A stretch of 64,000 nt of DNA from Pseudomonas sp. WS 5079 (GTDB lineage: Bacteria > Pseudomonadota > Gammaproteobacteria > Pseudomonadales > Pseudomonadaceae). Position 1 is the stretch's first letter; each line of letters begins with the position of its first letter. This document shows, piece after piece, positions 25,914 through 33,357 of the stretch. Location: positions 124,001 to 188,000 of the forward strand of contig NZ_JAAQWN010000008.1 in the NCBI RefSeq assembly GCF_012985465.1. The letters run 5' to 3'. The position numbers were made by a program, and so were the translations under genes. A model generated the notes under the pieces. It made no database searches, was not told the origin of the DNA, and saw only the letters and a program-made list of their open reading frames with translations.

Positions 25914-27187
25914 GCTTTATGTTCCAGCTTATTATGAAAATAGTTATCCAACCTTAAATAGACAAAAATATACATAACTAAACTATACAACGCATAATTT
26001 ACCGCATAGGCCCAGGTAGCCGACTCAACCCCCCACCATTGCGTGAATACTATGGTCAACAAATACAACGAAATACTAAATATTATTTCAGTGATGATAA
26101 AAACCTTAACCATGGCTCGACTGAGCATGACATATGCCATTATCCAACTAAATATTTTCAAGGAGTCGCCCACGACTTGCCCGGCGAAAAAATTCCGAAC
26201 AGGGTAGAAGTCAGAGGTGAACAGCACTGCCACTACAAAATCCCGAAGAACATATATTGTCCCAGCGGCTAACAAAGCAACCGGAAAAATCAGCTTATAG
26301 CCCTGTATAATCTCCGCTCTTACCTCATTCGCCGTTTTTAACTCAGAAAGCTTAGGAAGATAGTAAACACTTAATGTTGTCGTTACCAGTAATAGGTAAG
26401 CAGCGCTCAAGCGCCACATAGCCTCCCAATAGCCAGCCATTTCCCAGCCATATTCTGTCCCGATATGACTACGGACCAGCATCTGCGCTAACGGTGCGCA
26501 CGCTGCAGAAACAACCGCCATCAAGAAGAAGGCAAATAATTTCTTCGCGATCTGTTTGTCCGGGCACCCAAATAGGTATGAGATCTTAAACCATTGAGTT
26601 CTCAGGCAAAGCAGCAATGTCACAATAAAACTGATAGATTGGTAAATAACCAGCGCTACCAACGCACCATACAAACCGAAGTTGGTTGCCAGATAAAAAG
26701 TCACACCAAATGATAGAAAACTGCCCGCGATATTAGCAACGATATATAGTACAATTTCCTTTCTCCCGTTCAATATCGCAAGCAGCAATATATTCAGCGA
26801 AAAAAAAACAACAACACAGGAAAACCAAAGAAAGACACCACTCAAGTCGGTATTCTTTAAAAACAACGATGCAAGCTCTTTACTGTAAACCGCAACAAGT
26901 AATGCAACAGCAACACTACCCACCACTGCAACAAACCCTGCTGTTTTCCATAGTTTAATCTGCTGCTCAGGCTCTTCATGATATTCAGCTGTATACTTGA
27001 CAACGCCATTGGTAATAGCGCCACCAGTAAATATCGTTATAACCTGCAACGCATTCTGAAATTGCCCTATCGCGGCATATCCAGCCGGCCCCACATAAAT
27101 GGCCAAGACTTTATTAAGACCCAACAAGGTAATCATTTTAATGGCAACAGCAATACCATTTAACAAGCTGGTCTTAACAAGATTCAT
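25910..27187 (-). CDS. wzx: O-antigen flippase (Wzx)
   Basis: A 425-residue polytopic protein with about twelve membrane helices, of the MATE-like polysaccharide-transport superfamily. The start LLNGIAVAIKMITLLGLNKVLA and the later YVGPAGYAAIGQFQNALQ are typical of WzxE/RfbX-like translocases. It flips the undecaprenyl-linked O-unit to the periplasmic face of the inner membrane for Wzy. The gene is strongly AT-rich. It overlaps the neighbouring genes on both sides by 4 bases (27184-27187 and 25910-25913), showing a tightly coupled operon. Confidence 0.88.
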   Translation of the reverse strand: MNLVKTSLLNGIAVAIKMITLLGLNKVLAIYVGPAGYAAIGQFQNALQVITIFTGGAITNGVVKYTAEYHEEPEQQIKLWKTAGFVAVVGSVAVALLVAVYSKELASLFLKNTDLSGVFLWFSCVVVFFSLNILLLAILNGRKEIVLYIVANIAGSFLSFGVTFYLATNFGLYGALVALVIYQSISFIVTLLLCLRTQWFKISYLFGCPDKQIAKKLFAFFLMAVVSAACAPLAQMLVRSHIGTEYGWEMAGYWEAMWRLSAAYLLLVTTTLSVYYLPKLSELKTANEVRAEIIQGYKLIFPVALLAAGTIYVLRDFVVAVLFTSDFYPVRNFFAGQVVGDSLKIFSWIMAYVMLSRAMVKVFIITEIIFSISLYLLTIVFTQWWGVESATWAYAVNYALYSLVMYIFVYLRLDNYFHNKLEHKA

Positions 27188-28311
27188 ACAGTGTCCGGTC
27201 GAAAGCTATTACAGGCATCGATAACAACGCGAGCCTCTTCGAAGGACAATGTCGGTCCTATTGGCAAGCTGAGAATTTGCTCATGTATCTGTACCGATAC
27301 AGGAAGTTTTTGCTCCTTCAAATCAGCATATGCCTGTTGGAAGTGAGGCGGAATTGGGTAATGGATGAGTGTTTGTATACCTTGTGCGCCGAGGTGGGCT
27401 TGAAGAGCATCCCTATGGGCACACAGCACAGTGTATACATGCCATACATGGCTGTCGTTACTCGAGGCGTTGAATGCCGCCCCCACAGGCAATGTAATAG
27501 CTGGGTTACTGATCAACTGGCCATACAACTCAGCGATTTCACGACGATGTGCTGTTTGTTTATCCAAGTATTTCAATTTCACCGATAAGCATGCAGCCTG
27601 CATTTCATCCAGCCGGCTGTTGATACCGCGATAAATATTCTTATATTTTTCGTGCGACCCGTAGTTGCCCAACGCTCGAACTGTCTTGGCCAGGACTTCG
27701 TCATTAGTCGTGACTGCCCCAGCGTCACCCAGCGCGCCTAGATTTTTCCCGGGATAGAAGCTAAATCCGGATGCATGCCCCCAACTACCGGCCTTCTTCC
27801 CATCGAGAGTTGCCCCATGGGATTGCGCCGAATCTTCAAGAACTAGTAAGTCATGGGCGCGAGCAAGCTCCATGATTTTCGGCATATCAGCCAGCCGACC
27901 GTAAAGGTGAACAGGCAAAATCATCCGAGTTTTTGATGTAATCGCTGCCTTTGCGTTCACTGGGCATATATTGAACGTCTTCGGATCAGGCTCAACCAAT
28001 ACGGGGGTCAATCCATTCTCTGAAATGGCGAGGATACTAGCAATATAAGTATTGGAGGGAACAAGAACCTCATCGCCCTCCGCAAGGAGACCCAACTCCT
28101 TCCAGGCACGAATGACTAATACCAACGCATCCAGCCCGTTAGCAACACCAATGCAGTGTTCAACACCACAGTATTGAGCAAACTCCTGTTCGAATGTCTG
28201 TAGCTCTTTCCCACCGATATACCAGCCAGAATCAACAACGCGCGCACAGGCTGTCACCAACTCATCACGGCAGAGATCATTTACAGACTTCAAATCAAGA
28301 AATTTTATCAT
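27184..28311 (-). CDS. sugar 3-aminotransferase of the DegT/DnrJ/EryC1 family (FdtB/QdtB-like)
   Basis: A 375-residue PLP enzyme. The Schiff-base Lys is K189 in GFSFYPGKNLGALGDAG; Asp160 of VLEDSAQSHGA binds the PLP nitrogen. The GVANGLDAL motif (residues 55-63) is also typical. Family members FdtB and QdtB use glutamate to aminate dTDP-3-keto-6-deoxyhexose, giving dTDP-Fuc3N or dTDP-Qui3N. The FdtA-like isomerase gene lies 104 bases upstream on the same strand, supporting this role. The Fuc/Qui choice depends on the isomerase product. It overlaps wzx by 4 bases. Confidence 0.88.
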   Translation of the reverse strand: MIKFLDLKSVNDLCRDELVTACARVVDSGWYIGGKELQTFEQEFAQYCGVEHCIGVANGLDALVLVIRAWKELGLLAEGDEVLVPSNTYIASILAISENGLTPVLVEPDPKTFNICPVNAKAAITSKTRMILPVHLYGRLADMPKIMELARAHDLLVLEDSAQSHGATLDGKKAGSWGHASGFSFYPGKNLGALGDAGAVTTNDEVLAKTVRALGNYGSHEKYKNIYRGINSRLDEMQAACLSVKLKYLDKQTAHRREIAELYGQLISNPAITLPVGAAFNASSNDSHVWHVYTVLCAHRDALQAHLGAQGIQTLIHYPIPPHFQQAYADLKEQKLPVSVQIHEQILSLPIGPTLSFEEARVVIDACNSFRPDTV

Positions 28312-28415
28312 TTATAAAACACTCTTTACTTTAACGCGCCAGAAATCGGATTGACTGTAACCATCATATTAATTAACTGGCCGTTTCACCAGAAAATCGG
28401 AACACCATCTATATT

Positions 28416-28820
28416 TTAGAAATTATTAATCAAATTTTTGAATACCGAGTATTCCCTTAGATAATCACTCTCATCATAAATATCACTCGCCAATACCAGC
28501 AGTACGCAATCCGGGCTGAAATCATGCATCTCGTGCCAAATCATGCGATCGATAATGATGGCCTTATCAGGCGCGTCCAGCCACACTTCCTCTTTGCTCA
28601 CCCCATCATCAAGCTTCATCAAACAGCGTCCAGAAACACAGACGGCCACCTGCAGCAGTTCCTTATGGGCATGAAATCCACGCGGAACTCCTTGTTTAGT
28701 TCCAGTGAGGTAATAAACACGTTTAATTTCAAACGGAATATCATTTTCATACTCCAGCGCAACCAGTTGGCCCCGCTCATCACCTTTGGAGGTGATGTCC
28801 AGAAACTTGATCAAACTCAT
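28416..28820 (-). CDS. dTDP-4-keto-6-deoxyglucose 3,4-ketoisomerase (FdtA/QdtA type)
   Basis: A 134-residue single-cupin protein of the WxcM-like/FdtA family. GDERGQLVALE opens the fold, and RGFHAHKEL carries the two histidines (H50 and H52) that match the catalytic pair of FdtA. The enzyme moves the keto group from C4 to C3 of dTDP-4-keto-6-deoxyglucose; FdtA and QdtA differ in the C4 stereochemistry, set by few residues, and the type is not decided here. The start overlaps the rfbC stop (28817-28820), so it competes for the same substrate as a co-translated RfbC. Confidence 0.87.
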   Translation of the reverse strand: MSLIKFLDITSKGDERGQLVALEYENDIPFEIKRVYYLTGTKQGVPRGFHAHKELLQVAVCVSGRCLMKLDDGVSKEEVWLDAPDKAIIIDRMIWHEMHDFSPDCVLLVLASDIYDESDYLREYSVFKNLINNF

Positions 28821-29383
28821 GCTTGCTTCTCCGAGAGGCTATCGGATGTCGGAGCCTTGTCATCTTTATCACTAACGTTAAAGCCGCCGGTAGCAGGCCA
28901 ATTTATCCCAAGCCTTTCATCACTCCAGTGCAGCGCCCCTTCAGAGTCTTTATCGTAATAATCTGTCGTTTTATACAAAAAGTGCGTGTCATCTTCCAAA
29001 GCAACAAAACCGTGGGCAAAACCCTCAGGAATCCATAGCATCAAGTTGTTTTGGGTGTTTAGCTCCACGCCGACCCATTGCAGGTAAGTGCTGGACTCAG
29101 GCCGAATATCCACTGCCACATCAAAAGCGGCACCGCGTACCACACGCACCAGCTTGCCCTGGGCATGCGGTGCGCGCTGGAAGTGCAGCCCCCTTAGAAC
29201 GCCCTTTGCCGAGCAGGAATGATTGTCCTGGACAAATGCTCGCGGAATAGGCAGGTCAAGCTCTTTAAGTGCTGTATGAAACCGCTCTTCGTTAAAGCTC
29301 TCCATAAACCAGCCGCGATCATCGCCAAAAATTTTTGGCTCAATGATTACAACGTCAGGAATAGCAGTCTGAATCAGTTTCAT
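28817..29383 (-). CDS. rfbC: dTDP-4-dehydrorhamnose 3,5-epimerase (RfbC/RmlC)
   Basis: A 188-residue cupin enzyme that epimerises C3 and C5 of dTDP-4-keto-6-deoxyglucose on the way to dTDP-L-rhamnose. Family motifs are present: FGDDRGWFMESFN near residue 20, GVLRGLHFQ with catalytic His67, the FDVAVDIR strand, and WIPEGFAHGF followed by YKTTDYY (substrate tyrosines). The start at 29383 is chosen because its ATGA overlaps the rfbA stop; 33 more codons upstream are open but lie within rfbA. RfbB and RfbD, the other rhamnose enzymes, are not in this window. The C-terminal ~20 residues are acidic and variable. Confidence 0.93.
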   Translation of the reverse strand: MKLIQTAIPDVVIIEPKIFGDDRGWFMESFNEERFHTALKELDLPIPRAFVQDNHSCSAKGVLRGLHFQRAPHAQGKLVRVVRGAAFDVAVDIRPESSTYLQWVGVELNTQNNLMLWIPEGFAHGFVALEDDTHFLYKTTDYYDKDSEGALHWSDERLGINWPATGGFNVSDKDDKAPTSDSLSEKQA

Positions 29384-30273
29384 GCCTTTGAGGTCTCTTC
29401 CAGAAGTTTCTGCAAGTACTGGCCATAGCCTGTCTTTTTCAGTTTTTCCGCCTGAGCACCCAGTTGCTCTGGGGTGATCCAACCTTTATGGAATGCAATT
29501 TCTTCAAGGCAGGCGACTTTCAACCCCTGGCGGTGCTCAATGGTATGGACGAAATGACTCGCTTCCAGGAGCGACTCATGAGTACCTGTGTCCAACCAGG
29601 CAAAACCACGGCCCAGCATCTCGACGGTTAATGACTTGTCATCCAGATAGGCGCGGTTGACGTCAGTGATTTCAAGCTCGCCACGCGGCGACGGCTTGAT
29701 GCTCTTGGCAATGTCCACCACTCGATTGTCGTAGAAGTACAAGCCTGTAACTGCATAGTTGGACTTCGGTTTCGCCGGTTTTTCTTCGATGCTCAATGCT
29801 CGACCAGTGGCATCGAACTCAACAACACCAAAACGCTCAGGATCTGATACGTGATAACCAAAGACTGTCGCACCTGATGTCTGGGACATGGCGGAGCGCA
29901 AGTTATCGGAAAAGTGCTGACCGTAGAAAATATTGTCGCCAAGGATCAGGCAGCAAGGATCGTCACCAATAAACTCCTCGCCAATCAGGAAGGCCTGGGC
30001 CAAACCGTCCGGACTGGGTTGCTCTGCATAGCTGAGCTGGATGCCGTACTGGCTGCCGTCTCCCAGGAGCTTTTTAAAGCAAGGCAGATCTTCAGGGGTA
30101 GAGATGATCAAGATTTCGCGCATGCCAGCCAGCATCAACACCGACAACGGATAAAAAATCATCGGCTTGTCGAAAATAGGCAACATTTGCTTGGATACAC
30201 CCAGGGTCAGCGGGTGCAAGCGCGTCCCGGAGCCGCCAGCGAGGATGATGCCTTTACGTTTGATGTCCGTCAT
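29380..30273 (-). CDS. rfbA: glucose-1-phosphate thymidylyltransferase (RfbA/RmlA)
   Basis: A 297-residue nucleotidyltransferase that joins dTTP and glucose-1-phosphate to dTDP-glucose, the first step for rhamnose and dTDP-amino sugars. The nucleotide-binding signature GIILAGGSGTRLHPLT is at residues ~8-23, KPMIFYPLSVLMLAG follows, and LGDNIFYGQ near 110 and FAWLDTGTHESL near 225 are standard RmlA motifs. It is the first gene of the O-antigen block on the minus strand. AAGGAAG lies about 9 bases before the ATG. The 479 bases upstream separate it from wzz, so it may have its own promoter. Confidence 0.96.
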   Translation of the reverse strand: MTDIKRKGIILAGGSGTRLHPLTLGVSKQMLPIFDKPMIFYPLSVLMLAGMREILIISTPEDLPCFKKLLGDGSQYGIQLSYAEQPSPDGLAQAFLIGEEFIGDDPCCLILGDNIFYGQHFSDNLRSAMSQTSGATVFGYHVSDPERFGVVEFDATGRALSIEEKPAKPKSNYAVTGLYFYDNRVVDIAKSIKPSPRGELEITDVNRAYLDDKSLTVEMLGRGFAWLDTGTHESLLEASHFVHTIEHRQGLKVACLEEIAFHKGWITPEQLGAQAEKLKKTGYGQYLQKLLEETSKA

Positions 30274-30752
30274 ATCTTTAAAACTTCCTTAAATATCTGC
30301 ATTACACCAGGCCAACACGCAGGTTGACGGGTGAAAAATAGCGCGTAGCTTCTCGGTATTGAGCCACAATTTCAATGCCTGCGGCCGGCAATCCGAAATC
30401 GCCAATATGAAAATTTATTCTTTTCTGGGCAGAGCCCTCACCTGCTCCAGCCTCCTGCGCAACGCAGACAACTGTCTACGCCGGTAAATCACCGCCCAGG
30501 CCAGGTAGATCGACTTGCGTGATTATGAGCCATCCGCCGCAGGTCGCCGCCGTTTTTTTACATGAAATAACCCGACAAGCAGGAAGACCGACCCACAAAC
30601 GCCAGTCACACCGGCCGGCTCCAGGCCTCACACAAGACCTGAAGCCGAGAAACCCTTAACCGGTGCGCTATAGACAACAAGTTGCGAGCTAGTTTCCAAA
30701 TGAAATCAAATCTCGCACTGGCCGGGGAGCACAGTGCAGATTGCGCTGATAC
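30274..30752. other. non-coding gap between rfbA and wzz with possible decayed coding sequence
   Basis: 479 bases without an intact gene. On the minus strand, 30305-30475 is open for 57 codons with protein-like composition (for example GDFGLPAAGIEIVAQYREA) but no usable start. In another frame, three protein-like stretches lie in line and are split only by TGA and TAA. One is hydrophobic then basic (VCGSVFLLVGLFHVKKRRR); the last, 30418-30522, ends RALPRKE. This looks like the wreck of a gene, though chance cannot be excluded. The rfbA promoter must also lie here. No JUMPstart/ops element (GGCGGTAG) was seen. Confidence 0.4.
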
Positions 30753-32105
30753 CTATTGCGGCCTGTTCAAACCTGTATCGCTACCCACCATGGTCGGTGA
30801 GCCCGGTTGCACGGACAACATTACCGACTGGGGCTGAGGCTGGCGGGTTTTGACGAGATGACGAACTACCGCAATGAAGGCCCCGACAAAGCCACCCAAG
30901 ACCAGGCCAAGCAGGATAATCAAGGCCTTCTGAGGCTTGACCGGGCGCAAAGGTTCCAGCGCCTGCTTATCGATAGTTACCAGCTTCAGCCGGCTCATAT
31001 CAATGCTTAAGTTACGCAATCGAGCCACTTCGGCGCGCACCGGCTGAACACCGGCCAGGAATAGATCCTCGTTTTCACGACGATTCAGCACTTCAATCTC
31101 GCGGTTTGACTGGAGCAATTGAAGCTCCCTGGCAATCTGCGCGATACGACCCTCAGTAAAATCATCAGACTTACGCTGCATCAACGCATTGCGTTCAGCC
31201 TCGAGCGCCTCGACGCCCATGAAGTACAGAGGGATTTGCTGATTGTTTATTTCGGTACGCATCACACTTGATGAGCCATTACGGTCTGACTCACCCAGAG
31301 CGGAAGGCGTGCTGGGTTTTCTGATTCCCAGGGACTTGGCGATTCCGATGGCCTCGTTCAACTGCGCCACTCGGTCAGTGCGCCCAGTCTTCAGCTGTGC
31401 TCGCAACGCTTTGAGTTCATCCTGCAACTGCGCACGTCGCAGGCTGTCCGTTTCTCGCAGCGATGCTATCCGCGCCTCTTTATCAACCTCGTAGCTGGAA
31501 CGGGCGGCATCAATCTTGCCCTTGAGCTCGTTCAACCGGTTTTTTACGATGACGTCCAGATCCGCCGCAATCTGCTCACGCTCCGTTGCAATCGCGTAAT
31601 CGATGAAGCCATTGAGTATGGCGACGCCATCCACGCCTTTCGGATAACTCATCTCAAGCTTGATATAGGCACTGAGGGAGTTGGCTTTTTTGGGGTCGGG
31701 CAGACTGAGTTCGATAGAGTTGCGGTTGAACTCTTCGAAACTCTGCTCCAAGGTCCTGCCAGGCTGCTCAAAGGCCTTGAACAGCTTCTGGTTTGAACGG
31801 AAAAACCCCAAGCGGGTATCGTAGGACTCCAGAGATGCGCCCACTCTGACCAGGGCATCACCAGGAGGTAGTGCATAAATCTCTGAGCGATTCAAAGCAT
31901 CCAGCTCATTGATTGCGGCCGGACGCAGCACACTGCTGACTTCGTACTGAGGAGGCGTGAGGAACGCATAGATAGCAGCAATCAGCCCGGCACCTGCGGT
32001 AGCGGCCATAACTAACTTTTTCTGCTTCCAGATAGCCTGAAAAAGCACAACGAGATCAATCTCGCCGGACGAAGGAATCGGGGGCGCGCGGAAGCTACTA
32101 CTCAC
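30753..32105 (-). CDS. wzz: Wzz/chain-length determinant protein
   Basis: A 450-residue polysaccharide co-polymerase that sets O-antigen chain length together with Wzy. One N-terminal membrane helix (about 33-52) and one near the C-terminus (about 395-415) flank a long, coiled-coil-rich periplasmic part. The Pro-Gly-rich motif before the second helix, LEPLRPVKPQKALIILLG, is the family hallmark. Both ends face the cytoplasm. At 450 residues it is longer than typical enteric Wzz (~330) and is in the size range of Pseudomonas Wzz proteins. It stands apart from rfbA by 479 bases and from lapA by 367 bases. Confidence 0.93.
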   Translation of the reverse strand: MSSSFRAPPIPSSGEIDLVVLFQAIWKQKKLVMAATAGAGLIAAIYAFLTPPQYEVSSVLRPAAINELDALNRSEIYALPPGDALVRVGASLESYDTRLGFFRSNQKLFKAFEQPGRTLEQSFEEFNRNSIELSLPDPKKANSLSAYIKLEMSYPKGVDGVAILNGFIDYAIATEREQIAADLDVIVKNRLNELKGKIDAARSSYEVDKEARIASLRETDSLRRAQLQDELKALRAQLKTGRTDRVAQLNEAIGIAKSLGIRKPSTPSALGESDRNGSSSVMRTEINNQQIPLYFMGVEALEAERNALMQRKSDDFTEGRIAQIARELQLLQSNREIEVLNRRENEDLFLAGVQPVRAEVARLRNLSIDMSRLKLVTIDKQALEPLRPVKPQKALIILLGLVLGGFVGAFIAVVRHLVKTRQPQPQSVMLSVQPGSPTMVGSDTGLNRPQ

Positions 32106-32472
32106 AACAAAAACCTGCCTTCAAAGAGAAACTGCGGGCTCGTTATGCAGACGATCTTGTGGTTTTTTTGTATTTATAAGGGTCGGCCAAAAAGCCCAGC
32201 GTCGCTGCCAGGCCCTAGACACACAAAATGACTGGAATCGAGAACAGGTTGCATTTTGCCATCTATCGATAACATTGCAAGACTTGACATGACTGTAAGG
32301 CAATTCCTATTTATTGCAGAGTTGTCAGGGAAAACACGTCAGAGGAGCCCTAAAGCCACTATTTCCTGAGGACAGAGAAGCGTTAACGCAGTCTAGTCGT
32401 AGTAGCAAAGCCCCACTGCATAGCTTGAACCCGCAATACAGGCGACAAACGGTCTACGCTGTCAGATTGACC
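32106..32472. other. intergenic region upstream of wzz
   Basis: 367 bases. The minus strand has an AT-rich TTATAAATAC (around 32170-32180) that could be the -10 of the wzz promoter. On the plus strand TTGACA (32284-32289) is followed after 18 bases by TATTTA, a possible promoter pointing into the empty stretch that faces lapA. No frame with a credible start was seen. Confidence 0.4.
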
Positions 32473-32706
32473 CTACAACACGGGTTTAGGGTGCCTCTTG
32501 CGCCGCATCAGCAGACTCAAGAGCGGCCCCACCAACATCCCGACAATCAACGCCAACGTCACAAACACCGAGACCGGCAGTTGTGGTGTAGACCACCCCA
32601 AAAACGCCAGGCTGACGTCTTGCTGGTTTTCCAGCACGAATGCCAGGATCGCCAAGGCAGCGATCAGCACAATCAGTACCAGGGCGACGCGCTTTACACC
32701 GCGCAT
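32473..32706 (-). CDS. lapA: LapA family protein (lipopolysaccharide assembly, DUF1049)
   Basis: A 77-residue inner-membrane protein with two helices (about residues 5-23 and 44-64) joined by ENQQDVSLAFLGWSTPQLP, the hallmark of LapA/DUF1049. In E. coli LapA works with LapB in control of LpxC and LPS assembly; LapB is not next to it here. AGGAG lies 6 bases before the ATG. It follows ihfB by 25 bases and is probably co-transcribed with it, next to the O-antigen locus. Confidence 0.85.
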   Translation of the reverse strand: MRGVKRVALVLIVLIAALAILAFVLENQQDVSLAFLGWSTPQLPVSVFVTLALIVGMLVGPLLSLLMRRKRHPKPVL

Positions 32707-32731
32707 AAACTTCTCCTATCCCCAAAAAAAC

Positions 32732-33028
32732 TCAGACGCTTTCGTCTTCGTCTTCGTTCACTCGATCCCGTAATTCCTTGCCCGGCTTGAAATGGGGCAC
32801 GAATTTGCCGTCGAGGCTGACGGATTGGCCGGTTTTCGGGTTGCGACCCACGCGCGGGGCACGGTAGTGCAGCGAGAAGCTACCAAAGCCGCGGATCTCG
32901 ATTCGATCACCAGTGGCCAGGCACTGGGACATTTGCTCAAGCATGGTCTTGATGGCCAACTCCACATCCTTGGATGAGAGCAGCCCTTGATGGGTGACAA
33001 TTCGTTCGATCAACTCCGACTTCGTCAT
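32732..33028 (-). CDS. ihfB: integration host factor subunit beta
   Basis: A 98-residue DNA-bending protein that pairs with IHF alpha. It shows the HU/IHF fold: N-terminal MTKSELIERI, GDRIEIRGFGSFSLHYRAPR (beta arm), and GRNPKTGQSVSLDGKFVPHFKPGKEL with the intercalating Pro in the NPKTG tip. The acidic tail ends EDEDESV. In Pseudomonas it stands between rpsA and the O-antigen locus, as here. GAAGGGA lies about 6 bases before the ATG. IHF also assists sigma-54 promoters such as the one proposed for eat. Confidence 0.98.
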   Translation of the reverse strand: MTKSELIERIVTHQGLLSSKDVELAIKTMLEQMSQCLATGDRIEIRGFGSFSLHYRAPRVGRNPKTGQSVSLDGKFVPHFKPGKELRDRVNEDEDESV

Positions 33029-33357
33029 ATTTTTCCCTTCTTTTTCAAGCAGCTAGGAAAAGCGCTCCGAAGGTTTTAGCATGACCAGATGAATTTGAAC
33101 AGCCTGTGGCTTGACTTATCTTGCGCAAATTCTGACGACACCCACCAGACCAAGGATAAGAGCGGGACGAGCCCAGGAAAGCGCAGGAGACGCTTCCCGG
33201 AAAAAGCGCTGGAAGTGACTGGATAACAAGATCACCTCCCGCAGACAGCCCCAGGGGCGATCACACCACATCAGCCGCTCTGTCCTACTGTAAAAACCAA
33301 ATCCCAGGCACAAAAAAGGGCGACCGAAGCCGCCCTTTTTCTATGGTCTAACAGAAC
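33029..33357. other. intergenic region between ihfB and rpsA
   Basis: 329 bases. It holds the rpsA terminator at its distal end (33312-33341) and must hold the ihfB promoter, though no clear -35/-10 pair stands out. A 65-codon open frame here has no protein-like features and is not called. Confidence 0.5.
33312..33341 (-). terminator. Rho-independent terminator of rpsA
   Basis: On the minus strand, AAAAAGGGCGGCTTCGGTCGCC and the following CCTTTTTTG form a strong GC stem capped by a CTTCGG-type tetraloop with a T-run. It begins about 16 bases after the rpsA stop. Confidence 0.92.

Noticed and set aside
30274..32472. JUMPstart/ops element (GGCGGTAG) upstream of the O-antigen genes
   Set aside because: No match on either strand was found in the gaps before rfbA or wzz. 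One CTACCGCC occurs at about 57753, but it is inside the bolA coding end.
16010..32706. Mobile element or phage as carrier of the O-antigen island
   Set aside because: No transposase, integrase, tRNA or flanking direct repeat was seen; conserved borders fit homologous exchange instead.
33116..33313. 65-codon minus-strand frame between ihfB and rpsA
   Set aside because: No ribosome site, no recognisable features, and it overlaps the rpsA terminator.
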